Source of the DNA: Tianweitania populi
GTDB taxonomy: Bacteria > Pseudomonadota > Alphaproteobacteria > Rhizobiales > Rhizobiaceae
Direction of reading: 5' to 3'
DNA: 64,000 bases
NCBI RefSeq assembly: GCF_014652875.1
Contig: NZ_BMZQ01000004.1
Span: 62,001 to 126,000, forward strand
Positions 61,812 through 64,000 of this stretch are shown here, in pieces. The translations under genes and the position numbers were made by a program. How positions within the stretch are numbered: position 1 is the stretch's first letter; every line of letters begins with the position of its first letter. Under the pieces are notes generated by a model, which worked only from the letters and a program-made list of their open reading frames with translations, had not been told where the DNA came from and searched no databases.

Positions 61812-62660
61812 ATGATCCGCGATACATCCGTCCTGTCCCGCCTCTGGATCACCTTCGTCTGGCTGGTCACGGCCTTCTTCATCCTCAACGTGCTGGCCGT
61901 CATTGCCGCAGTGGTCGTATCGTCCTTCGGCACACGCTGGCTGGGCACCTGGATCCCCGACGCTTTCACCACGCGCTGGTATGCGGCGTCCTGGGCTGAG
62001 TTCCAGCTCGACCATGTGCTGGTCGTCACATTCCAGATCGTGTTCACCGTCGTGATCCTGTCCGGACTGCTCGGCGTAACGGCCGCCTACGCCATGGCGC
62101 GGCGGGATTTTCCGGGCAAGAAGATCGTGCTCCTGATCTTCCTTCTGCCGCTGCTCGTGCCGCCGATCACCTTCGGCATCCCGCTGGCGACCGTGCTTTA
62201 TATGGCGGGCGTCGGCGGCACCTTCTGGGGCGTGGTGCTCGCCAACCTCGTGCCGACCGTGCCTTTCGTGATCCTGGTCATGATCCCTTTTATCGAGCAG
62301 ATCGACCCGAAGGTGGAAGCCGCCGCACGCGTCTTCGGCGCGGGCACGTTCAAGCTGTTCCGCTATGTGCTCCTGCCCATGCTTCTGCCCGGCGTGCTTG
62401 CCGCAATGCTGCTGGTGCTGGTGCGCACGGTCGCGATGTTCGAGCTGACCTTCCTGACGGCCGGACCAACCAGCCAGACGCTCGTCGTGGCACTCTACTA
62501 CTCGGTCTTTGCCGCCGGTGTCCGCTCCGTGCAGTCGATCGACGCCATGGCGGTGATCTACATGGTGACCTCGCTGATCTGGCTCTTGATCGCACTGCGC
62601 TTCGTGAACCCGACTCAGATCGTGGCGCGCGGCAAGAACGCCACTGCTGCCGCACACTGA
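61812..62660 (+). CDS. ABC importer permease, second
   Basis: 282 residues with about six helices; FLLPLLVPPITFGIPLATVL and the coupling loop EAAARVFGAGTFKLFRYVLLPMLLPG. PotC-like. The two permeases are separate here, in contrast to the fused pair at 44984-46729. Confidence 0.92.
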   Translation: MIRDTSVLSRLWITFVWLVTAFFILNVLAVIAAVVVSSFGTRWLGTWIPDAFTTRWYAASWAEFQLDHVLVVTFQIVFTVVILSGLLGVTAAYAMARRDFPGKKIVLLIFLLPLLVPPITFGIPLATVLYMAGVGGTFWGVVLANLVPTVPFVILVMIPFIEQIDPKVEAAARVFGAGTFKLFRYVLLPMLLPGVLAAMLLVLVRTVAMFELTFLTAGPTSQTLVVALYYSVFAAGVRSVQSIDAMAVIYMVTSLIWLLIALRFVNPTQIVARGKNATAAAH

Positions 62661-62669
62661 CCCATCCTC

Positions 62670-62693
62670 ACGGGGCGGCACGCGCTGCCCCGT
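62670..62693 (+). terminator. Hairpin between second permease and dehydratase genes
   Basis: ACGGGGCGGC (62670-62679) pairs with GCTGCCCCGT (62684-62693), ten pairs including one G-T, with a 4-base loop and TTCGCTT after it. Resembles an intrinsic terminator with a weak T-run; could reduce expression of the dehydratase or mark an operon boundary. Confidence 0.55.
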
Positions 62694-62717
62694 TTCGCTT
62701 GCCTGCCGGAAACACCC

Positions 62718-63917
62718 ATGAAGATCGAAGCCGTCGAAACCATCCAGCTACCGCATCTCAACAACATCCTATGGGTGCGGGTTCATACGGATGAGGGCAT
62801 CGTCGGGTTGGGCGAGACCTTTCGCGGTGCGAATGCCGTGGCCGCCTATATCCACAGCGATGTGGCGCCCCAGATCGTCGGCAAGGATCCGCTGGAAATC
62901 GACCGCATTTCCAGCCTCTTGCTGTCGCCCTATGTCGGCTTCCGCTCGTCGGGTGTTGAAATTCGCGCGGCATCCGCGATCGATGTCGCGCTTTGGGATA
63001 TCTTCGGAAAGGCCGTGAACCAGCCTGTTCATCAGCTGCTTGGCGGGCTGTCGCGGCCGTCGATCCGCACTTACAACACCTGTGCCGGCTATACCTACAA
63101 CAAGTCGGGCGCGCGCCGGTATATCGGCGATGCCGACGAGGCCAAGGAAGGCCCCTACGAGGACCAGCTCGCCTTCCACCGCGATGCCGGAGCGCTGGCC
63201 GAAAGCCTGCTTTCGGAAGGCATCACGGCAATGAAGATCTGGCCGTTCGACCCTTTCGCCGTCGCCAATGGCGGAAATTTCATCCATGCGCGTGAGCTTG
63301 ACGAGGCGCTCGTTCCGTTCCGCCAGATCCGCGATGCGGTCGGCAGCAAGATGGAGGTCATGGTCGAATTGCATTCGATGTGGGACCTGACCTCCGCGCT
63401 TGCGATCGCGCGCGGCTTGCAGGAGTTCAAGCCGTTCTGGGCGGAAGATCCGATCAAGATGGTGAACCCGCAGACCCTGGCGATCTATGCGCGCCAAGCC
63501 GGCATTCCCGTTTGCGCAAGCGAGACGCTGGCGACGCGTTCGCAATTCCTGGATGTGCTCAAGGCCGACGCGACCGACTATGTCATGCTCGACGTGTCGT
63601 GGTGCGGCGGTCTTTCAGAAGCCAAGAAGATCGCGACCATGGCGGAAACCTTCCAGCGCCCAGTTGCGCCACACGACTGCACCGGACCAGTGATCTTCGC
63701 GGCTTCCATCCACCTGTCGCTGAACCTGCCGAACGCCGTTTATCAAGAGTCGGTGCGGGCTTACTACACCTCCTGGTATCGCGATCTGGTCACGGTCATG
63801 CCGCGCATCAAGAACGGACAGATCTACCCGTTCGAGGGCGCGGGACTGGGGCTTGAACTCTCCGACTTCGTGCTCGACCATCCCGACGTGATCCGCCGTA
63901 CCACGAGGGCCGAATGA
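62718..63917 (+). CDS. Mandelate racemase/muconate lactonizing family sugar-acid dehydratase
   Basis: 399-residue enolase-superfamily enzyme. Readable active-site positions are Lys173 on strand 2 (AMKIWPFDPF), metal ligands Glu217 (VMVELHS), Glu243 (FWAEDPI) and Glu269 (CASETLA), the Asp292-His319 dyad (MLDVSWCG, VAPHDCTG) and Glu344 on strand 8. The strand 2 motif is Lys-x-Trp rather than Lys-x-Lys, so it is not a plain mandelate-racemase subgroup member. Expected to dehydrate an aldonate or aldarate to a 2-keto-3-deoxy acid for the lyase at 57553. The exact substrate is unreadable. Stop overlaps the next start (ATGA). Confidence 0.9.
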   Translation: MKIEAVETIQLPHLNNILWVRVHTDEGIVGLGETFRGANAVAAYIHSDVAPQIVGKDPLEIDRISSLLLSPYVGFRSSGVEIRAASAIDVALWDIFGKAVNQPVHQLLGGLSRPSIRTYNTCAGYTYNKSGARRYIGDADEAKEGPYEDQLAFHRDAGALAESLLSEGITAMKIWPFDPFAVANGGNFIHARELDEALVPFRQIRDAVGSKMEVMVELHSMWDLTSALAIARGLQEFKPFWAEDPIKMVNPQTLAIYARQAGIPVCASETLATRSQFLDVLKADATDYVMLDVSWCGGLSEAKKIATMAETFQRPVAPHDCTGPVIFAASIHLSLNLPNAVYQESVRAYYTSWYRDLVTVMPRIKNGQIYPFEGAGLGLELSDFVLDHPDVIRRTTRAE

Positions 63918-64000
63918 CGCTTACCTTTCGCTGCATCGCCGATCTTCGCGCCGGTTTAACCGAAAGCCCCGTTTGGGATGACAGGCGCGGCACGCTGTTC
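63914..64000 (+). CDS. SMP-30/gluconolactonase-like protein (3' truncated by window)
   Basis: Only the first 29 codons are inside the window: TFRCIADLRAGLTESPVWDDR, with the LTESPVWDDRRGTLF block in which the Glu is the first metal ligand of SMP-30/regucalcin-type lactonases. ATGA overlap with the dehydratase gene. It would open a sugar lactone to the acid used by the dehydratase. Confidence 0.75.
   Translation, partial: MTLTFRCIADLRAGLTESPVWDDRRGTLF

Noticed and set aside
1-64000. tRNA or rRNA genes, insertion sequences, integrases, CRISPR arrays, long tandem repeats
   Set aside because: Reading the gaps and edges of operons I found no cloverleaf-like segments, transposase motifs or spaced repeats; absence is by eye, so a covariance-model scan would be needed to exclude a tRNA.

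Overview
The window is GC-rich, dense and operon-structured, with frequent ATGA, GTGA or TGATG stop/start overlaps. The gene content (ExoY/ExoF/ExoP-like polysaccharide machinery, many solute-binding-protein-dependent ABC and TRAP importers each with its own IclR, LacI, GntR or SorC regulator, and a RuBisCO-like protein operon) points to an alphaproteobacterium, most likely of the order Hyphomicrobiales (rhizobia and relatives). A chromid or megaplasmid location is possible but is inference. I saw no rRNA, tRNA, transposase or CRISPR array.

Left part (1-28844) is biosynthetic. A nonribosomal peptide synthetase line enters from the left edge: aminotransferase-C-A-PCP, with an adenylation code read as glycine-type, then a C-PCP-thioesterase protein whose adenylation domain is reduced to a C-terminal remnant and whose thioesterase has Cys for Ser and no visible catalytic His. 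A small soluble sensor kinase and a LuxR-type response regulator follow on the opposite strand. A Wzx/Wzy-type exopolysaccharide locus fills 9175-27884. Its minus-strand operon (Wza-like exporter, Wzc/ExoP-like protein with degenerate Walker A, two glycosyltransferases, polymerase, beta-helix protein, ExoY-like initiating transferase) diverges from a plus-strand operon (flippase, pyruvyl transferase, AGE-family protein, HldE, family 9 glycosyltransferase, GmhB-like phosphatase), with HldD converging on its end. The polymer is therefore predicted to carry ADP-heptose-derived residues and pyruvate ketals. A Sfp-type phosphopantetheinyl transferase (28062-28844), which could prime the synthetase, sits beyond hldD.

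Middle part (28923-49415): a class 1 fructose-1,6-bisphosphatase, an unassigned membrane protein, a ribose-type ABC importer with an unusual ATPase-permease fusion plus an amidohydrolase and a SorC regulator (31325-37765), then an IclR-centred catabolic region (37893-49415). The latter joins a three-subunit HcnABC/opine-oxidase-like flavin dehydrogenase to an enoyl-CoA hydratase, a polyamine-type ABC importer with fused permease, an acyl-CoA ligase and an unknown Rossmann protein. A similar 29-base element (23 of 29 positions identical) lies immediately before the first gene of each of the two divergent transcription units.

Right part (49443-64000): a RuBisCO-like protein / DUF1537 kinase / VOC-protein / TRAP transporter operon with a LacI regulator, then a GntR-controlled sugar-acid operon (dihydrodipicolinate-synthase-family enzyme, ABC importer, enolase-superfamily dehydratase, and the start of an SMP-30 lactonase cut by the window edge). 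All four solute-binding-protein genes in the window are followed directly by an RNA hairpin separating them from the next gene.
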